A program made the translations under genes and the position numbers. Shown here one piece after another: positions 1-6,133 of a DNA stretch of 9,157 nt; within the stretch, counting starts at the first letter, position 1; the number at the start of each line of letters is the position of its first letter. Source of the DNA: Nitrososphaerales archaeon. GTDB lineage: Archaea > Thermoproteota > Nitrososphaeria > Nitrososphaerales > Gagatemarchaeaceae. Below the pieces are notes generated by a model, which saw only the letters and a list, made by a program, of their open reading frames with translations, ran no database searches and had not been told where the DNA came from. The DNA lies in the NCBI GenBank assembly GCA_030044375.1, contig JASHVX010000080.1, positions 1 through 9,157 of the forward strand, read 5' to 3'.

Positions 1-1
1 C

Positions 2-175
2 CGGTGGCTGTCGGTCGCCGGGCTGTTGGGGTGCGTAGGGCTCGCCTTCGCCCTGGCTCCGGAAGAGGTGGGCATAGGGCTCGCCATCCTTGCCTGCGGC
101 CTCGCTTTGCGGACCGTGCGTCTTAGGGCGCGCCGCGATGGAGTGCGGACCGGGCTCGATACGCAGATTAACTGA
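2..175 (+). CDS. C-terminal end of a membrane protein (partial)
   Basis: The reading frame is open from the left edge and stops at TGA 173-175, giving 57 residues. The start lies outside the window. Two hydrophobic stretches (about residues 3-20 and 22-38) are separated by a short acidic turn, APEEVG. A basic tail follows (RTVRLRARRDGVR), as expected for a membrane hairpin with a positively charged cytoplasmic end. I do not recognise the family. Base composition and codon use match the neighbouring genes. The stop codon overlaps the probable TATA box of the next gene, so the two genes are packed closely but the second appears to have its own promoter. Confidence 0.6.
   Translation, partial: RWLSVAGLLGCVGLAFALAPEEVGIGLAILACGLALRTVRLRARRDGVRTGLDTQIN
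166..172 (+). promoter_or_regulatory. TATA-like box for the PLP enzyme gene
   Basis: GATTAAC is centred near 169, 24 bases before the ATG at 193. In a GC-rich background this is the expected archaeal TATA distance for a transcript starting at the ATG itself. It overlaps the stop region of the upstream gene. A GGTGGAG stretch just before the ATG could act as a weak ribosome-binding site, so the leaderless reading is not the only option. Confidence 0.45.
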
Positions 176-192
176 GACGGTGGAGCCGCGGC

Positions 193-1134
193 ATGGCTTC
201 GCAAGGATGGCTGGGCGATGCCCTCTCGGCGATAGGGAACACGCCGCTGGTGAAGCTCAACAAGCTGACGGGAGCCTCAGACGCAGACGTATACGTCAAG
301 CTCGAGTTCTACAATCCCACCGGGAGTTACAAGGACAGGATGGCCCTCGCCATGATCGAGGGCGCGGAGAAGGAAGGGCTGCTACGACCCGGAGACACCG
401 TAGTGGAGTACACTGGAGGGAGCACGGGGTCCTCGCTTGCCTTCGTGTGCGCCGTGAAAGGATACAAACTCAGGGTGGTGACCTCCGATGCCTTCTCTGA
501 CGAGAAGATCAACACGATGAAGGCGTTCGGCGCAGACCTTACGATTGTCCCTAGCGAAGGAGGTAAGACCACGCCGGACCTGATACCGAGGATGATGAAG
601 ATCGCCGAGGAGATGGGCAAGGCCCCCCGAACCTACAGGACAGACCAGTTCCACAACAGGCACATGCTGAAGGGATACAACAAGATGGGGGAGGAGATAT
701 TGACCCAGCTCGGCGGCAATGTAGACGCCTTCGTCGCGTCCTTCGGCACGGCCGGTTGCTCAATGGGGGTCGCCGAAGTCCTGAAGGCAGCGAAGGACAC
801 GACGGCCGCGGTCATCCTCGTCGAGCCGGCCGAGTCGCCCACAGTGTCGAAGGGACTCAGCGGGACCCACGACATAGAAGGCATCGGGAGCGGGTTCGTC
901 CCCCCGCTGCTAAGGAAAGCGCTCTACGACGAAGTGCTCACCGTGTCGACCGAGGAGGCCCGCGCGATGGCAAGGAGGCTAGCAAAGGAGGAGGGCATCT
1001 TCTCAGGAGCCTCGACCGGGGCCAACGTGGCCGCTTCTTTGGCGGTCGCCAGGAGGCTTGGGCCGGGAAAGCGTGTGGTCACGGTCGCCGTTGACAGCGG
1101 CCTCAAGTATCTCTCTACAGAAGTGTACAGCTGA
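193..1134 (+). CDS. Cysteine synthase-family PLP-dependent enzyme (non-canonical)
   Basis: This 313-residue protein has the full length and motif order of the fold-type II cysteine synthase / cystathionine beta-synthase family. The family makes cysteine or related thioethers by beta-replacement on an activated serine. IGNTPLVKL is at 14-22. The Schiff-base lysine is K47 in NPTGSYKDR. The asparagine loop, normally TSGNTG, is TGGSTG at 74-79. The phosphate-binding loop, normally GTGGT, is GTAGCS at 185-190. GIGSGFVP at 230-237, SGASTGANVA at 271-280 and DSGLKYLST at 301-309 correspond to the C-terminal conserved blocks. Replacement of the cofactor-contacting Asn by Ser77 suggests a divergent subfamily, so donor and nucleophile cannot be named. 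O-phosphoserine, O-acetylserine and homocysteine/serine chemistry all remain possible. The ATG at 193 fits both the TATA spacing and the family N-terminus. Confidence 0.87.
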   Translation: MASQGWLGDALSAIGNTPLVKLNKLTGASDADVYVKLEFYNPTGSYKDRMALAMIEGAEKEGLLRPGDTVVEYTGGSTGSSLAFVCAVKGYKLRVVTSDAFSDEKINTMKAFGADLTIVPSEGGKTTPDLIPRMMKIAEEMGKAPRTYRTDQFHNRHMLKGYNKMGEEILTQLGGNVDAFVASFGTAGCSMGVAEVLKAAKDTTAAVILVEPAESPTVSKGLSGTHDIEGIGSGFVPPLLRKALYDEVLTVSTEEARAMARRLAKEEGIFSGASTGANVAASLAVARRLGPGKRVVTVAVDSGLKYLSTEVYS

Positions 1135-1183
1135 GGCGAACCACGCCAGTCCTCGCGACTGGACCTCGTCGACCCACCGGAGC

Positions 1184-1190
1184 ATTAAAG
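1184..1190 (+). promoter_or_regulatory. TATA-like box for the Lon-domain gene
   Basis: ATTAAAG is centred near 1187 in an otherwise GC-rich 99-base gap. A start site about 25 bases downstream, near 1212, would leave a leader of about 21 bases before ATG 1234. The leader holds only a weak purine-rich match (AGGCGGG, from 1215). Confidence 0.4.
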
Positions 1191-1233
1191 AGCCGCAGGC
1201 CCGTTCGCTCCTTCAGGCGGGTTCTCAGACACC

Positions 1234-2037
1234 ATGCTTGACGACACATCATATGAAGCCCCGGCCCTGGTGGCCGAGGACGCAGTCCTGTTCCCCGACA
1301 TGGAGGTGACCGCTGCGGTCCACGACCCCAGAAACGTCGCGGCCGCCGGGCAGGCGATGAAGGAAAGGAATCTCATCGTGTTCATCCCGGCCGCGGGAGC
1401 AGACGCGGTCGCAGGTTCGATTGGGACCCTAGCGATACTGCACGGCGTACAGCCCATAGAAGCCGGAGGCGCGCAGATTCAGTCGAAGGGGCTATGGAGG
1501 GTGCGCGTCGAAAGGGCACTCGCAGACAGGCCATACGTCAGGGTTAGGTTCGTGAAGGCAGGTGAAGAAGAGGTCGCCCCCATCGGCGACTCGAAGACCA
1601 TCGCAACAGTGCGAGGCCAGATAGACGAGTTCGTGAAGCTGATCCCTGGACTCCCGCAGGAGATCGTCTCCTTCCTAAAAGGCATCGACTCGCCCGGCAA
1701 GTTGGCCGACCAGTGCGCCTACTCGCCCTTCTTCACGTTCTCCGACCGGCTCGACCTGCTGAGGACGCCGGACCCTCGACTGAGGCTCGTCAAGATCAGC
1801 AGGCTCTTCGAGAAGCAGTTGCGCGAGTTGAAGTCGCTCCCACAGACGGTCACTGTCCTTGAGTGTCCGACGTGCATGGACTTCGCCGACAGGGCGTTCG
1901 ACTTGGGGCCTGCCCGCGGGGGCGAGGTCGCCAAGGACTTCCTCGCTCACGTCGTCAACGAGCACCCGGACGAGCTGCTCGTGCTCCTCGCCGAGACCTA
2001 CGGGCCGGCCTTCCTGAGGAAGAGGGCTCTGAGATAG
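1234..2037 (+). CDS. Stand-alone Lon N-terminal-like domain protein with C-terminal Cys2His2 motif
   Basis: This 267-residue protein resembles the substrate-binding N-terminal region of Lon proteases. There is a beta-rich PUA-like part with LFPDMEV at 19-25, NLIVFIPA at 46-53, a GTLAILHGVQ stretch at 64-73 and RVRVERALADRPYVRVRF at 89-106. A helical part follows, ending in DPRLRLVKISRLFEKQLREL at 180-199, which resembles Lon's helical segment before the ATPase. No Walker motifs and no Ser-Lys protease dyad are present. The protein instead ends in an extension with C211-x2-C214 and H239-x4-H244, a plausible zinc site (C-x2-C-x24-H-x4-H). Such a protein could bind unfolded or specific clients without degrading them. 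There is no in-frame start between the upstream region and ATG 1234. The assignment is by pattern only; the role is unknown. Confidence 0.7.
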   Translation: MLDDTSYEAPALVAEDAVLFPDMEVTAAVHDPRNVAAAGQAMKERNLIVFIPAAGADAVAGSIGTLAILHGVQPIEAGGAQIQSKGLWRVRVERALADRPYVRVRFVKAGEEEVAPIGDSKTIATVRGQIDEFVKLIPGLPQEIVSFLKGIDSPGKLADQCAYSPFFTFSDRLDLLRTPDPRLRLVKISRLFEKQLRELKSLPQTVTVLECPTCMDFADRAFDLGPARGGEVAKDFLAHVVNEHPDELLVLLAETYGPAFLRKRALR

Positions 2038-2098
2038 GGGCAGGAGGGGCTCCGCCGGGTCCAACGGCGCCTCCCCCGCCACCACGGGTCCGGGCAAG

Positions 2099-2106
2099 TC
2101 TTATCG
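2099..2106 (+). promoter_or_regulatory. Possible TATA box for the TMEM175-like gene
   Basis: TCTTATCG is centred near 2103 and lies 30 bases before the TTG at 2133. It is the most A/T-rich stretch in this gap. The match is weaker than at the other promoters of the window. Confidence 0.3.
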
Positions 2107-2132
2107 ACTCGGCAAGCCGAAGCCCTCGGCCC

Positions 2133-2762
2133 TTGTCAGGCACCAACGCCTTCCTCCCCCGTTCCAGAGTCGAAGGCCTCACGGACCTCGTCTTCGGACT
2201 CGCGCTCTCAATAAGCGCGATAGCCCTCGTCAGCAAGGTCCCAGCAGACAACGCCCAGTTCGTAGCCTCGGTCGGGTACTTTGCATTCAGCTTCCTCATC
2301 CTGATCAACATCTGGACGCGGTACACCAGCGTAGTGTCTCTCGTGCCCATCGAGACGAGCCGGATGATGAGACTCAACATCACCCTTCTCTTCTTCGTCG
2401 CGCTCGAACCCTACCTCTTCAACCTCCTGCTGCCCACCTCGGGCGCTTACGCGGGCCTGGGCCAGGACGTCTCGACTGCTTTCGCATTGGACATAGGGTC
2501 GATGAACATGATCCTGGCGTACTTCGTCCACGTGCTGACTCGGGAAGAGAAGGGTCTCGTCCCGAAGGAGATGGTGGCCGACTACAGGTTCAGAAGGAAC
2601 CTGCTAATCGTCATCGCGGCCATCTTCGTGGTCTCGGTGGTCCCGCAGCTGTGGGCCTGGACGGCCGCAGGGGAGCCCGACAGGGTCTGGCTCTGGTTGG
2701 CGACCTTCCCACTGTCATGGTCCAAGAATCTGATTGCACGGAAGAGGCAAGGGCGGTCCTAG
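2133..2762 (+). CDS. TMEM175-family (DUF1211) six-helix membrane protein, putative K+ channel
   Basis: From TTG 2133 the protein is 209 residues, the usual size of prokaryotic TMEM175 proteins, which form leak-like potassium channels. Near the start, R12-x3-L16-T17-D18 at the head of helix 1 matches the family's RxxxFSD signature, with F and S replaced by L and T. Six hydrophobic segments are visible, about residues 13-36, 43-64, 78-100, 113-134, 154-177 and 185-202. FAFSFLILINIW (50-61) matches the family's helix-2 block. The reading frame extends further upstream into the Lon-domain gene, but that extension is Arg/Pro-rich low-complexity sequence and overlaps the preceding gene in another frame. 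The TTG sits about 30 bases after a possible TATA box and directly before the conserved region, so I chose it. Ion selectivity is inferred from the family. Confidence 0.7.
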   Translation: MSGTNAFLPRSRVEGLTDLVFGLALSISAIALVSKVPADNAQFVASVGYFAFSFLILINIWTRYTSVVSLVPIETSRMMRLNITLLFFVALEPYLFNLLLPTSGAYAGLGQDVSTAFALDIGSMNMILAYFVHVLTREEKGLVPKEMVADYRFRRNLLIVIAAIFVVSVVPQLWAWTAAGEPDRVWLWLATFPLSWSKNLIARKRQGRS

Positions 2763-2815
2763 GCTGCGCGCAGGCTTCCGACTGGGTTCGTGGCTAGCGC
2801 CGAGAAGGTCTTGGC

Positions 2816-2862
2816 CTGACCGCGGAGACGACCTCGCGTCTCGCAACGGCACAGGCGGTCAG
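2816..2862. repeat. Nested inverted repeat between convergent genes
   Basis: CTGACCGC (2816-2823) pairs perfectly with GCGGTCAG (2855-2862). Inside it, GAGACG (2825-2830) pairs with CGTCTC (2837-2842) around a 6-base loop. The right outer arm ends one base before the end of the minus-strand Nudix-like gene. It lies in the 101-base gap where two convergent transcripts meet. There is no T-run after either stem, so it is not a classical intrinsic terminator. It may instead mark the 3' ends of the two mRNAs. Confidence 0.45.
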
Positions 2863-2863
2863 C

Positions 2864-3397
2864 TTAGCCGGTTAGGAGGTGCGCCTCTTCCAGTATATCC
2901 CCGTGGTCGCGAGTGAAGTCTGCTACGGACAAGGAGGAAAGTCGCACGAAGTGGAAGTCGGTGAACCATGGAGGAGTCAGCAGCTTCTGCTCGACCTTCT
3001 CCGGGACCTCTGCTTCATAGACGAAGCAGATGTCCCAATGCGGCGGGTTCTTGGTCGAGCTCACGTCTCCTCTGAGATGCGACTGGACCTCTAGGAGGCG
3101 TATGCTCTTCCTCGGAATCCTGAGCATCAGTTGGTCGCGTACTATGCCCACGGCCGCGTCGAGGGGCGACTCGTACCACGCGAGATGCATGGCTGGGAGA
3201 ACGTACTTCCCACTGGAGTGGTAGCTCGAGGCGAACCTCTCACCGACAAAGAAGCGCTCTATCCATATCTCTGGCTTGGCCATCCTGCCGACCAGGACCT
3301 TGCCGCCGTTCCTCACGACAACGAACGACGAGAGGCAGAGACCGCCCGGAGGGACGTTCTGCTCGTTGAAGAGAGCTTTGCGCCTGGTCGAGCTCAC
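2864..3397 (-). CDS. Nudix-like domain protein with degenerate Nudix box
   Basis: This 177-residue protein has the layout of a Nudix fold. GGLCLSSFVVVRNGGKVLVGRM at 18-39 resembles the first beta hairpin, and WYESPLDAAVGIVRDQLML at 74-92 lies where the Nudix box should be. Aligned to GESPxxAAxREVxEE, the catalytic RE pair is G84-I85 and the EE pair is D88-Q89. Metal-dependent pyrophosphohydrolysis is therefore unlikely, and a binding or regulatory role is more plausible. WDICFVYEAEVPE at 121-133 and FTDFHFVRLSSL at 145-156 match the later strands. GTG 3397 is chosen because it lies 25 bases from the TATA box that also appears to serve the divergent GcvH-TusA gene, suggesting co-expression. 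The ligand is unknown. Confidence is moderate for the fold and lower for any role. Confidence 0.65.
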   Translation of the reverse strand: MSSTRRKALFNEQNVPPGGLCLSSFVVVRNGGKVLVGRMAKPEIWIERFFVGERFASSYHSSGKYVLPAMHLAWYESPLDAAVGIVRDQLMLRIPRKSIRLLEVQSHLRGDVSSTKNPPHWDICFVYEAEVPEKVEQKLLTPPWFTDFHFVRLSSLSVADFTRDHGDILEEAHLLTG

Positions 3398-3418
3398 GCG
3401 AGGTCGCCGCTCTCAGTT

Positions 3419-3426
3419 GATATAAC
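3419..3426. promoter_or_regulatory. Single TATA element shared by divergent leaderless genes
   Basis: GATATAAC contains a self-complementary TATA core (3421-3424, centre 3422.5). The GTG of the plus-strand gene is 24.5 bases to the right and the GTG of the minus-strand gene is 25.5 bases to the left. Both match the archaeal TATA-to-start distance. No other A/T-rich box is present in the 49 bases between the two start codons, so the same element probably drives both genes. Confidence 0.6.
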
Positions 3427-3446
3427 TCTGCCCGCCTTACCGACAT

Positions 3447-4106
3447 GTGAGGATAGCGGACTGCGAGTTCCCCGACGGGCTCCTCTACTACGCCGAAGGC
3501 ACCATGTGGGCAGCGGAGGCCGAGGGCGAAGTCAGGCTAGGAATAACCAACCTGCTCTCCTGGTCCTTCGGTGTCTTCGCATCCGTGCGGCTCAAGGAGG
3601 CCGGAACTGAACTGCAACGCGGCGGCATCCTAGGCTCGCTGGAGGGCGCGAGGCACTTCGATGTACTGCGTTCGCCGCTCTCCGGCACTGTGACCAAGAC
3701 CAACGACGCTCTCGTACCGAGCCCGAGGCTTCTGAACAGCTTCCCCTACTCGGAAGGTTGGCTCGCTCAGATGAGACCAGACGACCCCTCAGAGCTGGAC
3801 GCCCTGAATCCACTGCCTTCTGTAGCCAGCTCGATCGCCGAGGGGCTCCGCGTCCGCGGCATCCACTGCTTCGTCCGTTTTCCTGACCTGGAGCTCTTTG
3901 AAATCGGCGTAGAGTGCTCCGCTGCGCTGGTGAGGCTCAACGAGGTCCTCAGGCCCAGCGAAGCGGGTACCGTCGTCCACGTCGTCTCTGACGACCCGAG
4001 CGCCGACATCGAGATGGAGAGGTGGGCAGACGAGACTGGCAACAAGTTCCTCGAGCACAGGAAGGACGGGAGCATACACCACTTCATAGTGAGCAAGGCC
4101 GGATAG
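3447..4106 (+). CDS. GcvH-like / TusA-like fusion protein
   Basis: Residues about 7-112 follow glycine-cleavage H protein: LLYYAEGTMW at 12-21, VRLGITNLLS at 29-38, VFASVRLKEAGTEL at 43-56, LRSPLSGTV at 74-82, LLNSFPYSEGWL at 95-106. The lipoyl-lysine motif ESVKA is EGARH at 66-70, so the modified lysine is R69. No other lysine lies between K50 and K84. Residues about 146-219 follow the TusA/SirA sulfur-carrier fold: LFEIGVEC at 150-157 for the D-x-R-G-L-x-C block, then VVHVVSDDPSADIEMERWA and a final SIHHFIVSK strand. The carrier cysteine is kept as C157 but CPxP is reduced to CSAA. In sHdr sulfur oxidation, separate GcvH-like LbpA and TusA proteins act as lipoate and persulfide carriers, so the fusion suggests a sulfur-handling adaptor. 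The start GTG 3447 fits leaderless spacing. The function is inferred. Confidence 0.8.
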   Translation: MRIADCEFPDGLLYYAEGTMWAAEAEGEVRLGITNLLSWSFGVFASVRLKEAGTELQRGGILGSLEGARHFDVLRSPLSGTVTKTNDALVPSPRLLNSFPYSEGWLAQMRPDDPSELDALNPLPSVASSIAEGLRVRGIHCFVRFPDLELFEIGVECSAALVRLNEVLRPSEAGTVVHVVSDDPSADIEMERWADETGNKFLEHRKDGSIHHFIVSKAG

Positions 4107-4138
4107 CGACTTCCCTCGGGCCGGTGCGCTCTCAGTGT

Positions 4139-5251
4139 CTAGCGTGCTGGCCGCCCAACCGAAGTAACGCCGCGTCTCTCACTCCTCCCCGACTTCCCCA
4201 TCCAGACGGGCACCACGCGGTCGAGGAACCTCGCGAACTTCAGGAGTCCCACATTGTATTCGACGTTGCCGGCTCGGTCCACGACCCGCTCCGGGAAGGC
4301 GATGCCGCACCCGAAGAGCCCTGGAGCAATGATTCCCGTCGTGCGGTCGTACCTCTTCGGTTCGGCTCCATGGACCCGCAGCTTACGCGGCTCGAACCCG
4401 ATGCCATAGACCACCTTCGTGCACTGGGCAAGATGCTTTGTCGTGCGCGTGCCGTCAACCTTGACGCGGAGGAGCCGCTCCGCCGGCAGTCGGGGCATCT
4501 CGCTCCTTGCCCACTGTGCAGTGACCCCTTTCAGGCCGGTGTTGTCGTATAGTATCCAGTCGCCGTGGTCGACGGCGAAGCGCAACGGGCTGCGGTAGAA
4601 GTTGACGACGCGCCCGACCCCCACGTTCAAGAGGTTCCGCACCGCCAACACGGCGGAGTGTGACGACCCGAACACAGCCACCGTGTCTTCACGACTGACG
4701 GCTCCCGCGAGCCTCCGCGGGTCGAGCGCCTCTTCCAGGCTGACCTGCGGGATGGGGTGGTCGAGCAGCCTCGGCTGGGCGCCGACAGCTAACACCACGT
4801 TTCCCGCGACCAGTTCGCCCGCGGCAGAGACGACATGCCAGGCGCCGCCTTCTGAGCCGACGCTTTGGACCGTCGAGCGCACCGCGACGACTGACGCGGA
4901 AAGCCTGTCAGAAATCCAGCGCAAAGGCTCGACCACCTCCTTCAGCAGGCACGTGCTCTTCGGATCCATTGAGAATATCGGGAACTCGTCGTCCTTCCCA
5001 TCTATCCCAAATGAAGCGCAGCTTCGCAGGAACTCCTCAAAACGGCCCACCGTCGTGTTGCTGGACACCTCGGCCCACTTAGTGCCCAAGTCTCCCACCT
5101 TGAACTCCGGGTCTACCCAGACGATCGTGCGGGGACTGACCCCGTTGTCCAGCAGCTTCCCGACCGCGGTTATCCCAGCCGGGCCCGCCCCGATCACAGC
5201 CCATTGGAAGCGCTTACGGAGTCCGAGACTAGGGGGCGAACGCCGTCTCAT
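4139..5251 (-). CDS. FAD-dependent pyridine nucleotide-disulfide oxidoreductase-like protein
   Basis: This 370-residue flavoprotein has two Rossmann folds. FAD binding is shown by FQWAVIGAGPAGITAVGKLL (15-34, GxGxxG at 21-26). NAD(P)H binding is suggested by VAVFGSSHSAVLAV (191-204). NVVLAVGAQPRLL (151-163) and KVVYGIGFEPR (279-289) resemble the two ATG-type motifs of two-domain flavoproteins, and GLFGCGIAFPE (311-321) is near the usual C-terminal FAD contact. There is no CxxC redox pair, and the few cysteines (C78, C101, C277, C315) are scattered, so it is not a classical thioredoxin reductase. Its start ATG (5251-5249) overlaps the stop of the upstream dioxygenase gene as ATGA, which indicates translational coupling in one operon. 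A TTG at 5260 is also in frame but less likely. The substrate is unknown; an NAD(P)H-dependent step on a sulfur compound is a guess from context. Confidence 0.78.
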   Translation of the reverse strand: MRRRSPPSLGLRKRFQWAVIGAGPAGITAVGKLLDNGVSPRTIVWVDPEFKVGDLGTKWAEVSSNTTVGRFEEFLRSCASFGIDGKDDEFPIFSMDPKSTCLLKEVVEPLRWISDRLSASVVAVRSTVQSVGSEGGAWHVVSAAGELVAGNVVLAVGAQPRLLDHPIPQVSLEEALDPRRLAGAVSREDTVAVFGSSHSAVLAVRNLLNVGVGRVVNFYRSPLRFAVDHGDWILYDNTGLKGVTAQWARSEMPRLPAERLLRVKVDGTRTTKHLAQCTKVVYGIGFEPRKLRVHGAEPKRYDRTTGIIAPGLFGCGIAFPERVVDRAGNVEYNVGLLKFARFLDRVVPVWMGKSGRSERRGVTSVGRPAR

Positions 5252-6006
5252 CCGGAACAACTGAGCGACTCGAGCTTCCCTCTGTTGTACAGCTTGATTT
5301 CACGCCACATCGGAGGCGCCGCGACGGGATCCTTCGCGATGGCCCTTTCGAACTCCTCGAAGGAGCCAATGCGCAGCATGTCGTTGTGTCTCTTCTCGAA
5401 TCCGACCGTCGAGCTGGTCTTGAAGGAGAGCTTCCTGTTGCTCGCACAGTCAGAGCCCGCATAGTGTGCCGGGTACACCTCCAGATAGTCAGGGAATGAC
5501 TTCAGCCTCTCCAGCGAGTCGTATGCCTCCCTGAGCGTCCCGTGGCCGTCTAGGTCAAGTCGGCCGACATCCCCGACGAACAAGGCGTCTCCGGTGAAGA
5601 CCCCCCATGGCTCGCTCGCCCTCTTCCTATCCAGATACAGGAGCGACATGCTTTCCTTCGTGTGCCCCGGCGTCTTGATCGCCCTGAGAGTGGCTTCGCC
5701 CACTTCGACCTCGTACCCTTCGTCAGCGGGGGTGAAACCGAACGCGACGTCGGCCTGACTCGGCATCACGAGCTCGGCTTCGCCCGCCAGCTTCTCCATC
5801 AGGCTCCTCGTCCCGCTCACGTGGTCGGCATGGACGTGCGTGTCGATCACCGAGGTGATGCGGCACTGCTCGGCTTTGGCGGCGGAGAGGTATTGGTCCA
5901 CGTCGTTTGAGGGGTCGATGACAGCGGCGACCCCGCTGCCTGGGCAGCAGACGAAGTAGCTAATGCAGCTCGTGTCGCTTTTGATGACTGGGCGGATGTA
6001 AGGCAA
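5248..6006 (-). CDS. Metallo-beta-lactamase fold persulfide dioxygenase-like protein (ETHE1/CstB-type)
   Basis: This 252-residue protein resembles the ETHE1/CstB group, Fe(II) enzymes that oxidise glutathione or coenzyme A persulfides to sulfite. The metal-binding motif is THVHADH (56-62: H57, H59, D61, H62). The remaining ligands are H115 in TPGHTKESM, D140 in FTGDALFVGDVGRLDL and H181 in YPAHYAGSDC. AAVIDPSNDVDQYL near the N-terminus and STVGFEKRHN (199-208) are also typical. PAHYAGSDC, in place of PAHDYxG, is closer to the CstB-like branch, in which this domain is often fused to rhodanese; here the rhodanese is the divergent neighbour. The start is TTG 6006. An in-frame TGA lies three codons upstream and no ATG occurs until residue 70, while GGAGGT sits 9 bases before the TTG. 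Hydroxyacylglutathione hydrolase (glyoxalase II) is the main alternative; GRLDL resembles the GRPDL of dioxygenases. Confidence 0.83.
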   Translation of the reverse strand: MPYIRPVIKSDTSCISYFVCCPGSGVAAVIDPSNDVDQYLSAAKAEQCRITSVIDTHVHADHVSGTRSLMEKLAGEAELVMPSQADVAFGFTPADEGYEVEVGEATLRAIKTPGHTKESMSLLYLDRKRASEPWGVFTGDALFVGDVGRLDLDGHGTLREAYDSLERLKSFPDYLEVYPAHYAGSDCASNRKLSFKTSSTVGFEKRHNDMLRIGSFEEFERAIAKDPVAAPPMWREIKLYNRGKLESLSCSG

Positions 6007-6015
6007 GGCGGTTCA

Positions 6016-6024
6016 ACCTCCTCT
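6016..6024 (-). promoter_or_regulatory. Strong Shine-Dalgarno for the dioxygenase gene
   Basis: On the minus strand AGAGGAGGT ends 9 bases before TTG 6006. It is the only strong ribosome-binding site I see upstream of a gene in this window. It decides the TTG start, since a TGA in the same frame lies within the spacer region. Confidence 0.75.
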
Positions 6025-6067
6025 AAGAGCGGTCAGCCGGCATTCCAAAGTCTGCTCGGCCATCTGC

Positions 6068-6083
6068 TAATTACAGATAATTA
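6068..6083. promoter_or_regulatory. Dyad element 1 in the divergent control region
   Basis: TAATTACAGATAATTA is a perfect dyad (TAATTA, 4-base spacer, TAATTA). On the minus strand it is also the best candidate for the TATA box of the dioxygenase operon. Transcription would start near 6045-6055 and leave a leader of about 40-48 bases that contains the Shine-Dalgarno. It matches dyad element 2 at 12 of 16 positions, so it may be a repressor operator overlapping the promoter. Confidence 0.45.
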
Positions 6084-6125
6084 AGCATTCCTTGCACGCC
6101 TGTTCTGCGTTTTACATAGGCAGGA

Positions 6126-6133
6126 TTTAATTA
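6126..6133 (+). promoter_or_regulatory. TATA box of the sulfurtransferase gene
   Basis: TTTAATTA is centred at about 6129.5 and lies 26 bases before ATG 6156, the expected spacing for a leaderless transcript. This distance favours ATG 6156 over the in-frame GTG at 6147. A second A/T-rich stretch, TTTTACATA, lies further upstream at 6110-6118. Confidence 0.6.

Noticed and set aside
1675..2097. Minus-strand reading frame of 140 codons
   Set aside because: It is antisense to the Lon-domain gene, rich in Arg/Pro/Glu from GC bias, with no recognisable motif.
1863..2132. N-terminal extension of the TMEM175-like gene into the Lon-domain gene
   Set aside because: The extension is Arg/Pro-rich, overlaps a well-supported gene in another frame, and precedes a possible TATA box.
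5252..5260. TTG start for the FAD oxidoreductase
   Set aside because: The ATG three codons later forms an ATGA overlap with the preceding stop, a standard coupling arrangement.
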